DNA from: Clostridium sp. CAG:575
Lineage (GTDB): Bacteria > Bacillota > Clostridia > TANB77 > CAG-508
Length of the DNA: 15,696 nt
NCBI GenBank assembly: GCA_000435535.1
Contig: FR884546.1
Location: 12,463 to 28,158 of the forward strand
Direction of reading: 5' to 3'
Shown: positions 1 through 6,957 of the stretch, one piece after another
Layout: every line of letters begins with the position of its first letter
Numbering within the stretch: the first letter of the stretch is position 1
Made by a program: the position numbers and the translations under genes
The notes under the pieces: model-generated
Databases searched by the model: none
What the model saw: only the letters and a program-made list of their open reading frames with translations
Told to the model about the DNA's origin: nothing

Positions 1-1
1 A

Positions 2-796
2 GAAAGAAACGTATCATTAAGAGTAAAAGATGGAGCAACACCTGATTCTTTTGAAGTATCTGGAAGAGGAGAGTTACATTTATCAGTATTAATCGAAACA
101 ATGAGAAGAGAAGGATTTGAATTATTAGTTTCAAGACCAAAAGTTATCTTCAAAGAAATTAATGGAGTTAAATGTGAACCAATTGAATTACTAGTTGTAA
201 ATGTACCAGATGACTGTGTAGGAAATGTTATTGAAAAATTAGGAAGAAGAAAAGCCGAAATGGTTAACATGGAACCTGCAGAAGCTGGACATACAAAAAT
301 AGAATTTAGAATTCCAGCTAGAGGAATAATTGGATATAGAACAGAATTCCTTACAGATACAAAAGGTGAAGGAACAATGAACCATATATTTGATAGTTAT
401 GAACCATATAAAGGAGATATCCAAGCACGTGTAAGAGGAACAATAGTTGCATTTGAACCAGGTAAATCAGTAACATATGGATTATATAATGCACAAGACA
501 AAGGAGATTTATTCATAGGACCTGGTGTTGACGTTTATGAAGGAATGATTGTTGGTTTAAACTCAAGAGGAGAAGACTTAGCAATAAATGTATGTAAAGA
601 AAAACATTTAACAAACACAAGAGCTTCAGGTTCAGATGATGCCTTAAGATTAGTTCCACCAATTCAAATGTCTTTAGAAAAAGCAATTGAATTCATACAA
701 GATGACGAATTAGTTGAAATTACACCAAAATCAATTCGTTTAAGAAAAAAAATATTAGACTCAAAAGAAAGAGAAAGAGCAAATAGAAGTAAATAA
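2..796 (+). CDS. typA: Ribosome-associated GTPase TypA/BipA, C-terminal part (5' truncated by window)
   Basis: The reading frame is open from base 2, so the gene begins upstream of the window and about 264 C-terminal residues are seen. The fragment starts in the EF-G-like domain III (SFEVSGRGELHLS, then ETMRREGFEL) and continues through domain V (a run beginning ELLVVNVPDD) and the BipA-specific C-terminal domain (RIPARGIIGYRTEFL, GLNSRGEDLAINVCKEKHL, NTRASGSDDALRL). These motifs are diagnostic for BipA. The family is a translational GTPase that binds the 70S ribosome and helps 50S assembly and growth under stress. The G domain is outside the window, so its integrity cannot be judged. The gene ends with TAA, 13 bases before the next start codon, suggesting cotranscription with the small ORF that follows. 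Confidence 0.96.
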   Translation, partial: ERNVSLRVKDGATPDSFEVSGRGELHLSVLIETMRREGFELLVSRPKVIFKEINGVKCEPIELLVVNVPDDCVGNVIEKLGRRKAEMVNMEPAEAGHTKIEFRIPARGIIGYRTEFLTDTKGEGTMNHIFDSYEPYKGDIQARVRGTIVAFEPGKSVTYGLYNAQDKGDLFIGPGVDVYEGMIVGLNSRGEDLAINVCKEKHLTNTRASGSDDALRLVPPIQMSLEKAIEFIQDDELVEITPKSIRLRKKILDSKERERANRSK

Positions 797-809
797 GAAA
801 GGGATTGGA

Positions 810-1151
810 ATGAGAAGTAATAAAATAGTTACAAGTGGAAATTTTACACCAGGGCTATCTGCACAAAATACACAACATTATATAATCCAAAAAGAAAGAT
901 ATGAACAAAGAAAAAATCAACAAACTGATGGAGATTAGCGAAGATATATTATATCATTAATTCAAAAAAACATTGAACAAGGAAAGACAATGGACGAAGC
1001 AATTGAAATAGCGCTAAAAGATGATGTGGCTAAAAAATTTGAATATCTTACAAAAAATGGATTAGATATAAAACAATGTTTTAAAAATTGGGCAGAAGCT
1101 TATATAAGTAAGCATAATAAAAAATATAGAAATTTAGAAACAGAGAGATAA
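810..1151 (+). pseudogene. Small hypothetical protein gene interrupted by an in-frame TAG
   Basis: An ATG at 810 lies behind a purine-rich site (GAAAGGGA) just after typA. The frame encodes 42 residues (starting MRSNKIVTSGNFTPGL), meets TAG at 936-938, then continues in the same frame for 70 more codons to TAA at 1149-1151. The downstream part (SLIQKNIEQGKTMDEAIEIA, later NWAEAYISKHNKKY) looks like a helical, charged cytoplasmic protein, and a 70-codon open run is long for DNA this AT-rich. I do not recognise the family and see no membrane segment or signal peptide. It could be one gene with a nonsense mutation or sequencing error, two small genes (ATG at 990 has a good AAGGA site six bases upstream and would give 53 residues), or a recoded amber. 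TAG also ends rdgB and sbp in this window, which argues against general reassignment. Confidence 0.5.
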
Positions 1152-1154
1152 CAA

Positions 1155-1196
1155 AATAAGTGTTTTGCAAATATAAATATCTGCAAAACACTTATT
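1155..1196 (+). terminator. Stem-loop after the typA-linked ORF
   Basis: A perfect 15-bp inverted repeat pairs 1155-1169 (AATAAGTGTTTTGCA) with 1182-1196 around a 12-base loop. It lies directly after the TAA at 1151 and just upstream of the ribosome binding site of the methyltransferase gene. The run after the stem (ATATATGG) is not a clean T tract. It may therefore be a leaky terminator or attenuator rather than a strong stop, and I see no convincing separate promoter for the next gene. Confidence 0.6.
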
Positions 1197-1213
1197 ATAT
1201 ATGGAGAGAAGAA

Positions 1214-1819
1214 ATGAACAAAGAAAAATTACAAGAAATAAAACAAAAAGCATTAGAAAGTCATATACCAATAATAATGGATGATACATTAGAAGTAATA
1301 GAAAAAGAACTAAAAAACAATCCACCACACAAAATATTAGAAATAGGAACAGCAGTTGGATATTCAGCAATGTGCTTCTCAGAATTTTTAGCAGATAATG
1401 GAAAAATAGACACGATAGAAAGAGATGAAAAAAGAATAGAAGAAGCCAAAAAAAATATTAAAAATGTTGGAGTAGAAGATAAAATAAATATATATGGAGG
1501 AGATGCAGTAGAAATCTTACCAACATTAAATGGAAAATATGACATGGTATTTATTGATGCAGCAAAAGGAAAATATCCATTCTTTTTAAAAGAAGCATTA
1601 AGAATGCTAGACAAAAATGGAATAATATTTGCAGACAATATTCTATATAAAGGATATGTTATGAGTGATTATAATAAACATAAACAACGTACAGCAGTAA
1701 GAAATTTAAGAGAATACATAAAAGAAGTATCAGAAAATCCAAACCTAGAAACAGAAATATTAGAAGTTGGAGATGGATTAGCTATAAGCAGAATAAAGCA
1801 AAATAATTTGAGTAAATAA
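1214..1819 (+). CDS. trmR: Class I SAM-dependent O-methyltransferase, TrmR (YrrM) type
   Basis: This is a 201-residue cytoplasmic methyltransferase. Motif I is ILEIGTAVGYSA (residues 41-52), the acidic ribose-binding end of motif II is TIER (67-70), and the metal-binding motif is FIDAAKGKY (113-121) followed by FADN (139-142). These are typical of the cation-dependent O-methyltransferase family. The C-terminus (EILEVGDGLAIS) is also family-like. Bacillus subtilis TrmR methylates 5-hydroxyuridine at tRNA position 34 to 5-methoxyuridine. The presence of a U32/TrhP gene beyond the inserted alarmone gene supports the same job here, but this is inference. I chose ATG 1214 because GGAGAG (1203-1208) sits five bases upstream. 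The in-frame GTG at 1160 lies inside the hairpin and would add a poor N-terminus. Catechol-type methyltransferase activity on another substrate remains possible. Confidence 0.85.
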   Translation: MNKEKLQEIKQKALESHIPIIMDDTLEVIEKELKNNPPHKILEIGTAVGYSAMCFSEFLADNGKIDTIERDEKRIEEAKKNIKNVGVEDKINIYGGDAVEILPTLNGKYDMVFIDAAKGKYPFFLKEALRMLDKNGIIFADNILYKGYVMSDYNKHKQRTAVRNLREYIKEVSENPNLETEILEVGDGLAISRIKQNNLSK

Positions 1820-1827
1820 AAAGAAAA

Positions 1828-1858
1828 CAGTCACACCAAAATAAAACTGGTGTGACTG
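1828..1858 (-). terminator. Intrinsic terminator of the RelA/SpoT-domain gene
   Basis: A perfect 11-bp stem (CAGTCACACCA / TGGTGTGACTG) surrounds a 9-base loop at 1839-1847. Read on the minus strand it is followed at once by a T-rich run (the complement of the A-rich 1818-1827), making it a strong terminator for the minus-strand gene ending at 1866. On the plus strand the tail is only AAATTGTTT, so it would stop readthrough from trmR less well. Confidence 0.85.
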
Positions 1859-1865
1859 AAATTGT

Positions 1866-2717
1866 TTAGAAAGGTCGACCACGTTGTATGATTTTATAAG
1901 GCTTTTCCAAACCTATAAAATCAAAGAGCTGATTTTCAACAAATGCATAACCATCCATATGAATTTTTGAACGATCAAATTCAATTTCTGTATTAGAGTA
2001 ACGCTGCTTCTTGTATGCATCGTGCCCTGCAAGTGAATGACTTTCTGCATGAATATGCATTTTGAAAGTTCTAATCTGGATTTCAAAACATCTACCGGTC
2101 TTTGAATCCTGAAAAACAACATGCAAAGACTGGTAGCCAGAAGCCTTTGGATGCAAAATATAGTCTTTTACCCATAATTGATAATTTGATGGAAGAAAAG
2201 ATTTTTCAGGAATTGTAACATCAGGAAAATTTTGTTTTTCAAATCCTTCTGTCTGAAAAACCGAAGTAGCTTTACAAGGAATAAATCCTTCTGAAATATT
2301 AAATTCTATAACAGTTTTCATCAGAGAATAGCAAGTTTCAATATTGTTATCAAAAACAATGAAACGGAAAGCTAATTCATCTTTAAAATCAGCTAAATCG
2401 CGATCTTGTAACAGGTAAAGATTTATCTTTTTTTCAGAACCTATTACAGATTTCCTCCTTCCATCTAAATAAAATTTTAGATTAGGGTAAGTCTTTTTTG
2501 CACAAGAATACAAAGAATCATAATGATTACGAATCATAGCCAAGAATTTGTTATCTAATAAAATATTTTGTATTTCATCAATTTTATTAGCATGTAACAA
2601 ATCAATTAAATCCTTGCTATTCCGTAAGGCATTAGAATATTTTGTCAGTAGTTCTTCAAGAGATGAAGAATTATACAAAAAAGGTGTTATAATAATTTTA
2701 TTTTGTAGTTTTGCCAT
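1866..2717 (-). CDS. RelA/SpoT synthetase-domain protein (putative small alarmone synthetase)
   Basis: The 283-residue protein carries a RelA/SpoT nucleotidyltransferase domain at about residues 78-240. Visible motifs are GRRKS (86-90), the Mg-binding Asp in DELAFR (113-118), KDYILHPKASGYQSLH (184-199, the substrate-binding G-loop), EIQIRT (212-217), and the helix with HAESHSLAGHDAYKK (223-237). There is no HD hydrolase domain and no TGS or ACT domain, so it would make but not degrade (p)ppGpp or a related product. The first 75 or so residues are helical and unassigned. The gene stands alone: AAGGA lies eight bases before its ATG, with its own promoter and terminator. Codon use differs from its neighbours (Arg CGT, CGC, CGA, AGG; Leu CTG; frequent TTC), suggesting horizontal acquisition. 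Toxic relatives (ToxSAS) pyrophosphorylate nucleotides or tRNA, but I see no partner antitoxin gene. Domain call firm, exact product uncertain. Confidence 0.85.
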   Translation of the reverse strand: MAKLQNKIIITPFLYNSSSLEELLTKYSNALRNSKDLIDLLHANKIDEIQNILLDNKFLAMIRNHYDSLYSCAKKTYPNLKFYLDGRRKSVIGSEKKINLYLLQDRDLADFKDELAFRFIVFDNNIETCYSLMKTVIEFNISEGFIPCKATSVFQTEGFEKQNFPDVTIPEKSFLPSNYQLWVKDYILHPKASGYQSLHVVFQDSKTGRCFEIQIRTFKMHIHAESHSLAGHDAYKKQRYSNTEIEFDRSKIHMDGYAFVENQLFDFIGLEKPYKIIQRGRPF

Positions 2718-2766
2718 GTATATTGTCCTTTCTTAATAAATTTTTTTCTACAAGTTACATGATAGT

Positions 2767-2795
2767 ATTATAGCACAAAATTAAAGTAAGTTCAA
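2767..2795 (-). promoter_or_regulatory. Sigma-A promoter of the RelA/SpoT-domain gene
   Basis: On the minus strand TTGAAC (2795-2790) is followed after exactly 17 bases by TATAAT (2772-2767), preceded by a TG-containing extended -10 (TGTGC). The -10 lies about 50 bases upstream of the ATG at 2717. This is a near-consensus vegetative promoter, implying substantial constitutive transcription unless a repressor acts. Confidence 0.8.
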
Positions 2796-2799
2796 ATTA

Positions 2800-2828
2800 T
2801 TGACATAAATGGGAAAAGTATATATAAT
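2800..2828 (+). promoter_or_regulatory. Consensus sigma-A promoter of the U32-cmk-rdgB operon
   Basis: TTGACA (2800-2805) and TATAAT (2823-2828) are both perfect consensus hexamers with the ideal 17-base spacer. The start codon follows 40 bases after the -10. The -35 element lies only four bases from the -35 of the divergent alarmone gene, so the two polymerases would bind back to back. Confidence 0.85.
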
Positions 2829-2867
2829 AATATACATAATTAGAAAGAAAAAAGAGGAATAAATAAA

Positions 2868-4097
2868 ATGAAAAAAATAGAATTATTAGCACCAGCAGGC
2901 TCATTTGAAAAAGCCAAAACAGCATTTAAATATGGAGCAGACGCAGTATATTGCGGAACATCATCATTATCATTAAGAACAAGAGCAGACATGGATAATG
3001 ATGATTTAATAAAAACAATAAAATATGCACACAGTATAGGAAAAAGAGTACATGTTACACTAAACATATTTGCATGGGATGACAAATATGAAGAAATAAT
3101 AGAAATGGCAAAAATATTAGAAGAAGTAAAACCAGATGCTATAATAGCAGCAGATGGTGGAGTAATAGAAACACTAAAACAATATGCACCAAGTGTACCA
3201 ATACATGTAAGCACACAAGCAAATATTGTAAGCCTAAGAGACTGTAACTTCTGGTATAAAAACGGAGCTAAAAGAGTAATAATGGCTAGAGAGATGAACA
3301 AAGAACAACTAAAATATATTATGGAGAATAAGCCAAAAGACCTAGAAGTAGAAATGTTTGGACATGGAGCAATATGTTTTGCATTTTCAGGAAGATGCTT
3401 CTTAAGTGACTTTTTAGCAGGAAGAAGTGCAAACTTAGGAGACTGTGCACAAAGCTGTAGATGGTCATATAAACTATATGCAGAAGAAAGAAATAACCCA
3501 GGTCAATACATGCCAGTAGAAGAAAGTGAATATGGTACAAGCATATTTTCATCAAAAGATTTATGCCTAATAAGAGAAATACCAGAAATTATAGATATGG
3601 GAGTAGACAGCTTGAAAATAGAGGGAAGATTAAAAACAGAATATTACATAGCAACAGTAATAAATGCTTATAGAAATGCAATAGATGATTATGAAAAAAC
3701 CCCTCAAAATTACAACCCAGAAAAATATTTAAATGAACTAGAAAAAGTAAAAACAAGAGAATTAACAACATTCTATTTTAATGACAGAAACAACAAAGAC
3801 ATACAAGATTTTAGTGGAAAACAATATAACGAAGGATATGAATTTGGTGGAAAAATAGTTGGAAGAGAAGATGGCAAATATATAATTGAAATAAAGAATA
3901 AACTAAATGTAGGAGATAGCTTAGAAATAATAATACCAAACCAAATTAATCCGAAAACATTCCAAATAAATAAACTATGGGATTTTGAGACAAAAGAAGA
4001 AATAGACGCAGTTAGCCCAGGGGTAAAAGGACAAAAAGTATTGATGGAAATTCCATTTGAATGTGAAAATAATTTAATAATGAGGAGAAAAAAATGA
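2868..4097 (+). CDS. trhP: Peptidase U32 family protein, TrhP-type tRNA U34 hydroxylation protein
   Basis: The 409-residue protein shows the U32 family layout. The N-terminal barrel begins ELLAPAGSFEKAKTAF (5-20), followed by GADAVYCG (23-30). The signature region is EMFGHGAICFAFSGRCFLS (162-180), followed by GDCAQSCRW (191-199), SSKDLCL (228-234) and SLKIEGRLKTEYY (248-260). Cys170, Cys177, Cys193 or Cys197, and Cys233 are the likely Fe-S ligands. The C-terminal beta domain (about 320-409) is present, as in the longer TrhP members. In bacteria TrhP proteins take part in prephenate-dependent hydroxylation of tRNA uridine 34; TrmR then methylates the product. Despite the family name, most members are not proven proteases. 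The gene starts a three-gene operon; its TGA overlaps the cmk ATG. A collagenase-like role is a less likely alternative. Confidence 0.88.
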   Translation: MKKIELLAPAGSFEKAKTAFKYGADAVYCGTSSLSLRTRADMDNDDLIKTIKYAHSIGKRVHVTLNIFAWDDKYEEIIEMAKILEEVKPDAIIAADGGVIETLKQYAPSVPIHVSTQANIVSLRDCNFWYKNGAKRVIMAREMNKEQLKYIMENKPKDLEVEMFGHGAICFAFSGRCFLSDFLAGRSANLGDCAQSCRWSYKLYAEERNNPGQYMPVEESEYGTSIFSSKDLCLIREIPEIIDMGVDSLKIEGRLKTEYYIATVINAYRNAIDDYEKTPQNYNPEKYLNELEKVKTRELTTFYFNDRNNKDIQDFSGKQYNEGYEFGGKIVGREDGKYIIEIKNKLNVGDSLEIIIPNQINPKTFQINKLWDFETKEEIDAVSPGVKGQKVLMEIPFECENNLIMRRKK

Positions 4098-4753
4098 TAG
4101 TAGCAATAGATGGACCTGCTGGAAGCGGAAAAGGAACAATAACAAAAAATGTAGAAAGAAAATTAGGATTTTTAAATTTAGACACAGGAGCAACATACAG
4201 ATGTGTAGCATTAGAAACACTAAGAAATAATTTAAGACTTGACCAAGAAACAGAAATTATAAAAATAGCAAAGAACATAAAAATAGAGATAGACAATAAA
4301 AGAGATAAAGATATTATATATCTAAATGGAGAAGATGTTAGTACAAAAATCAGAGAAAAAGAAGTAACAGCAATTGTGTCTCAGGTATCTTCTATTATAT
4401 CAGTAAGAGAAGAAATGGTAAAAGTACAAAGAAATTTGGCAAAAGGAAAAAATGTAATAGTAGAAGGAAGAGACATTGGAACAGTAGTATTTCCAAATGC
4501 TGATTTAAAAATATATTTAGATGCAAGTGAAGAAATAAGAGCTCAAAGAAGATATAAAGAAAACCAAGAAAAAGGAATAGACATGACATATGAAGAAGTA
4601 TTAGAAAATGTAAGAATGAGAGATTATAATGATATGCATAAAAAAGTTGGAGCACTTAAAAAAGCAGAAGATGCAATAATTATAGATAGCACAAATTTAA
4701 CGATTGAAGAAGTTACTGATAAAGTTATAGAGGAGATAGAAAAATCAAAATGA
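4094..4753 (+). CDS. cmk: Cytidylate kinase
   Basis: This is a 219-residue CMP/dCMP kinase that uses ATP to make CDP and dCDP in the cytoplasm, feeding nucleotide, phospholipid and teichoic acid synthesis. The P-loop is DGPAGSGKGT (6-15). LDTGATYR (29-36) holds the nucleoside-binding Asp30, GRDIGTVVFP (125-134) is the CMP-binding region, and QRRY (151-154) plus the RMRDYND stretch (174-180) form the lid. Length is normal for the bacterial family. The start overlaps the upstream stop by four bases (ATGA) behind a GAGGAG site, and its own stop overlaps the rdgB start in the same way, so translation is probably coupled along the operon. Confidence 0.96.
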   Translation: MIVAIDGPAGSGKGTITKNVERKLGFLNLDTGATYRCVALETLRNNLRLDQETEIIKIAKNIKIEIDNKRDKDIIYLNGEDVSTKIREKEVTAIVSQVSSIISVREEMVKVQRNLAKGKNVIVEGRDIGTVVFPNADLKIYLDASEEIRAQRRYKENQEKGIDMTYEEVLENVRMRDYNDMHKKVGALKKAEDAIIIDSTNLTIEEVTDKVIEEIEKSK

Positions 4754-5331
4754 AAAAACAGATTATAATAGCTTCTAATAACAAAGGAAAAATAAAAGAA
4801 GCACAAGAAATTTTAAAAGATTATGAAATAATATCTATGAGCGATGCAGGAATAAACATAGATGTTGAAGAAGATCAAGATACATTTGAAAGAAATGCAA
4901 AGAAGAAAGCTGAAACAATTGCAAAAAAATTAGAAGGAAGAATGTGTATAGCAGATGATTCTGGAATTGAAATAGAATATTTGGATGGCTTCCCAGGGGT
5001 AAGAACGAAAAGATGGTTTGAAGGTACAGACAGAGAAAGAAATGAAGCAATAATAGAAAAACTAAAAGGAGTACCACATGAAAAAAGAAAGATAAAATTT
5101 ATAACAGCACTTACACTTGCAGATTGTAAAAAAACAAATACAGTTATAGGCAGTATGGAAGGCTATGTTGCAGAATGTCCAAGAGGAGAAAATGGATTTG
5201 GATTTGATGAAATTTTCGAATTAGAAAATGGAAAAACTTTAGCAGAACTTTCATCAGAAGAAAAAAATGAAATAAGTTCAAGAAGAAAAGCATTAGAAGC
5301 ATTAAGAGAGTATATGGAAACTATAAAATAG
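4750..5331 (+). CDS. rdgB: XTP/dITP diphosphatase (non-canonical purine NTP pyrophosphatase, HAM1/RdgB)
   Basis: The 193-residue protein hydrolyses dITP, XTP and similar deaminated nucleotides to monophosphates, keeping them out of DNA and RNA. Family motifs are ASNNKGKIKEA (8-18), TFERNA (45-50), IADDSGIEI (67-75) with the paired Asp that binds Mg, DGFPGVRTKRW (79-89), and GENGFGFDEIF (about 149-159), followed by ELSSEEKNEISSR. Length is typical. It is the last gene of the operon and starts within an ATGA overlap with cmk. It ends with TAG and has a second in-frame TAG four codons later, then meets a terminator. Confidence 0.96.
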   Translation: MKKQIIIASNNKGKIKEAQEILKDYEIISMSDAGINIDVEEDQDTFERNAKKKAETIAKKLEGRMCIADDSGIEIEYLDGFPGVRTKRWFEGTDRERNEAIIEKLKGVPHEKRKIKFITALTLADCKKTNTVIGSMEGYVAECPRGENGFGFDEIFELENGKTLAELSSEEKNEISSRRKALEALREYMETIK

Positions 5332-5357
5332 AAAAAGTATTAGAATAAAATAAAAGT

Positions 5358-5390
5358 AAAAATCTCATGAATAAATCATGGGATTTTTTG
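5358..5390 (+). terminator. Intrinsic terminator after rdgB
   Basis: AAATCTCATGA (5360-5370) pairs with TCATGGGATTT (5376-5386) around a five-base loop, with one G-T wobble. The stem runs into TTTTTTG. This is a clear Rho-independent terminator ending the U32-cmk-rdgB operon. Confidence 0.85.
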
Positions 5391-5420
5391 TATTTGTTAT
5401 GCAAATACTTAAATTCACTT

Positions 5421-5502
5421 TTTACGTAAACAAAACATAATATATAACAAAATAAACATCGATTTATAAAAATAAAAAATGTAAATTTCTTATTTCTATA
5501 AT
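5421..5502 (+). promoter_or_regulatory. Possible promoter region of the murA operon
   Basis: The 146 bases between the rdgB terminator and murA hold no gene. Two -10-like elements occur. TATAAC (5443-5448) has a moderate -35 TTTACG (5421-5426) at 16 bases. A perfect TATAAT (5497-5502) lacks any recognisable -35. Either could start transcription; the second could need an activator. Low confidence in the exact choice. Confidence 0.35.
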
Positions 5503-5536
5503 GAGAGAAACAAAGTGAAATGAAAGGAGAAGAAAA

Positions 5537-6790
5537 ATGTCAAGTTACATAATAGAAGGAGGAAAAAAGCTAGAAGGCATAGTAAAAATATCAGGCTCGA
5601 AGAATTCAGCACTTCCTATAATAGCAGCAACAATATTAAATGCTGGAAAAACAACACTATATAATGTCCCAAACATACAAGACACACAAATGATGTTTAA
5701 AATATTAGAAACATTAGGAGCAAAAGTGGAAAAGAAAAATGGAAAAATAAAAATAGACACATCAAAAATAGATAAATTTGAAATTCCACCAGATTTAATG
5801 CACAAAATGCGTTCATCAGTAATATTAGCAGGAGCATTGCTTGGAAGATACAGAAAAGCTATATTTTCATATCCAGGAGGCTGTGATATTGGCTCAAGAC
5901 CAATAGATTTACACTTAAAAAGTTTTGAAAAATTAGGAATAAAAGTAACACAAAACTATGGAAGTATAGAATGCATGGCAGAAAAAATCAAAGGAGAAAA
6001 AATAGATTTAGACTTTCCAAGTGTCGGAGCAACAGAAAATGCGATTTTAGCAAGTATATTAGCAGAAGGAACAACAACAATTACAAATGCAGCAAGAGAA
6101 CCAGAAATAATAGATTTACAAGAATTCTTAAATAAAATGGGAGCAAAAATACTAGGAGCAGGAACAGACAATATACAAATAGAAGGAGTAAAAAAACTAA
6201 AAGATGTAAGTTACAACATAATGCCTGATAGAATAGAAACTGGTTCATTTTTATGTTTTGCAGCAGCAACAAAGGGAAATATAATATTAGAAGGAACTAA
6301 CAGCTTACATATAACACCAATAATAAACAAATTAACAGAAACTGAATGCAAAATAGATATAGAAAAAAGTACAATAAAAATACAATCTCCAAAGAGACTA
6401 AAAGCAGTAGATATAAAGACATTACCATATCCAGGATTTCCAACAGATATGCAATCAATATTTGCAGCAATGCTATGCACAGCAAAGGGGACTTCTGTAA
6501 TAATAGAAAATATATTTGAAAACAGATTTAAATATACGCAAGAATTAAATAAAATGGGAGCAAAAATAATAACAGAAGGGAAAAGTGCAATTATAAGGGG
6601 AACGAAAAGATTATATGGAGCAAATGTAATAGCCACAGATTTAAGAGGAGGTGCAGCACTAGTTCTAGCAGGACTAACAGCCAAGGGAAAAACAAGAATA
6701 GAAAATATTGAATATATATTAAGAGGATACGAAAATTTAGAAAACAAACTTCAAAAATTAGGAGCAACAATAAATAAAATAGAACAATAA
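5537..6790 (+). CDS. murA: UDP-N-acetylglucosamine 1-carboxyvinyltransferase MurA
   Basis: The 417-residue cytoplasmic enzyme transfers enolpyruvate from PEP to UDP-GlcNAc, the first committed step of peptidoglycan synthesis. The N-terminus shows the conserved GKISGSKN-like stretch (KISGSKNSALPIIAA, 17-31). The catalytic loop is PGGCDIGSRPIDLH, with the active-site cysteine at residue 116. A cysteine here, rather than aspartate, predicts the usual fosfomycin-sensitive chemistry. Later landmarks are SVGATENA (about 162-169) and YPGFPTDMQ (about 297-305). GGAG lies seven bases before the ATG (AAAGGAGAAGAAAAATG). It heads the division cluster, as murA does in many Clostridia where it sits next to ftsQ. 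Bacillota often carry two murA genes; the window cannot show whether a second exists. Confidence 0.97.
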   Translation: MSSYIIEGGKKLEGIVKISGSKNSALPIIAATILNAGKTTLYNVPNIQDTQMMFKILETLGAKVEKKNGKIKIDTSKIDKFEIPPDLMHKMRSSVILAGALLGRYRKAIFSYPGGCDIGSRPIDLHLKSFEKLGIKVTQNYGSIECMAEKIKGEKIDLDFPSVGATENAILASILAEGTTTITNAAREPEIIDLQEFLNKMGAKILGAGTDNIQIEGVKKLKDVSYNIMPDRIETGSFLCFAAATKGNIILEGTNSLHITPIINKLTETECKIDIEKSTIKIQSPKRLKAVDIKTLPYPGFPTDMQSIFAAMLCTAKGTSVIIENIFENRFKYTQELNKMGAKIITEGKSAIIRGTKRLYGANVIATDLRGGAALVLAGLTAKGKTRIENIEYILRGYENLENKLQKLGATINKIEQ

Positions 6791-6793
6791 ATT

Positions 6794-6873
6794 AAAAATT
6801 TGTTACCAAATTGTAAGAGATGCAAGAAATATAAGCTAAGTGTACTTACATATATAATTGGTAATAAATTTTT
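6794..6873 (+). other. Long imperfect hairpin between murA and ftsQ
   Basis: Bases 6794-6812 pair with 6856-6873 in about 18 base pairs, with one G-T wobble (6802/6865) and one bulged A (6810). Inside, GTAAG (6813-6817) can pair with CTTAC (6845-6849), leaving a 27-base apical loop. The 3' arm runs into TTTTTTAATTTT, so it could act as a terminator or attenuator for murA. The rest of the 167-base gap before ftsQ is A-rich with no clear promoter. Confidence 0.6.
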
Positions 6874-6957
6874 TAATTTTATGAAATATTTGAAAAAACT
6901 ATGGAAAAACAAAAAAAAATCTGTTAAAATACAAAAAGATATTGGAGGTGAAAGAAA

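Noticed and set aside
936..938. Amber codon as evidence for general TAG reassignment in this organism.
   Set aside because: rdgB and sbp end in TAG at the expected protein ends, and no other conserved gene here has an internal TAG.
1160..1213. Upstream GTG start adding 18 residues to the TrmR-type methyltransferase.
   Set aside because: The codon lies inside the perfect 15-bp hairpin, has no ribosome binding site, and the added residues are not family-like; ATG 1214 has GGAGAG at good spacing.
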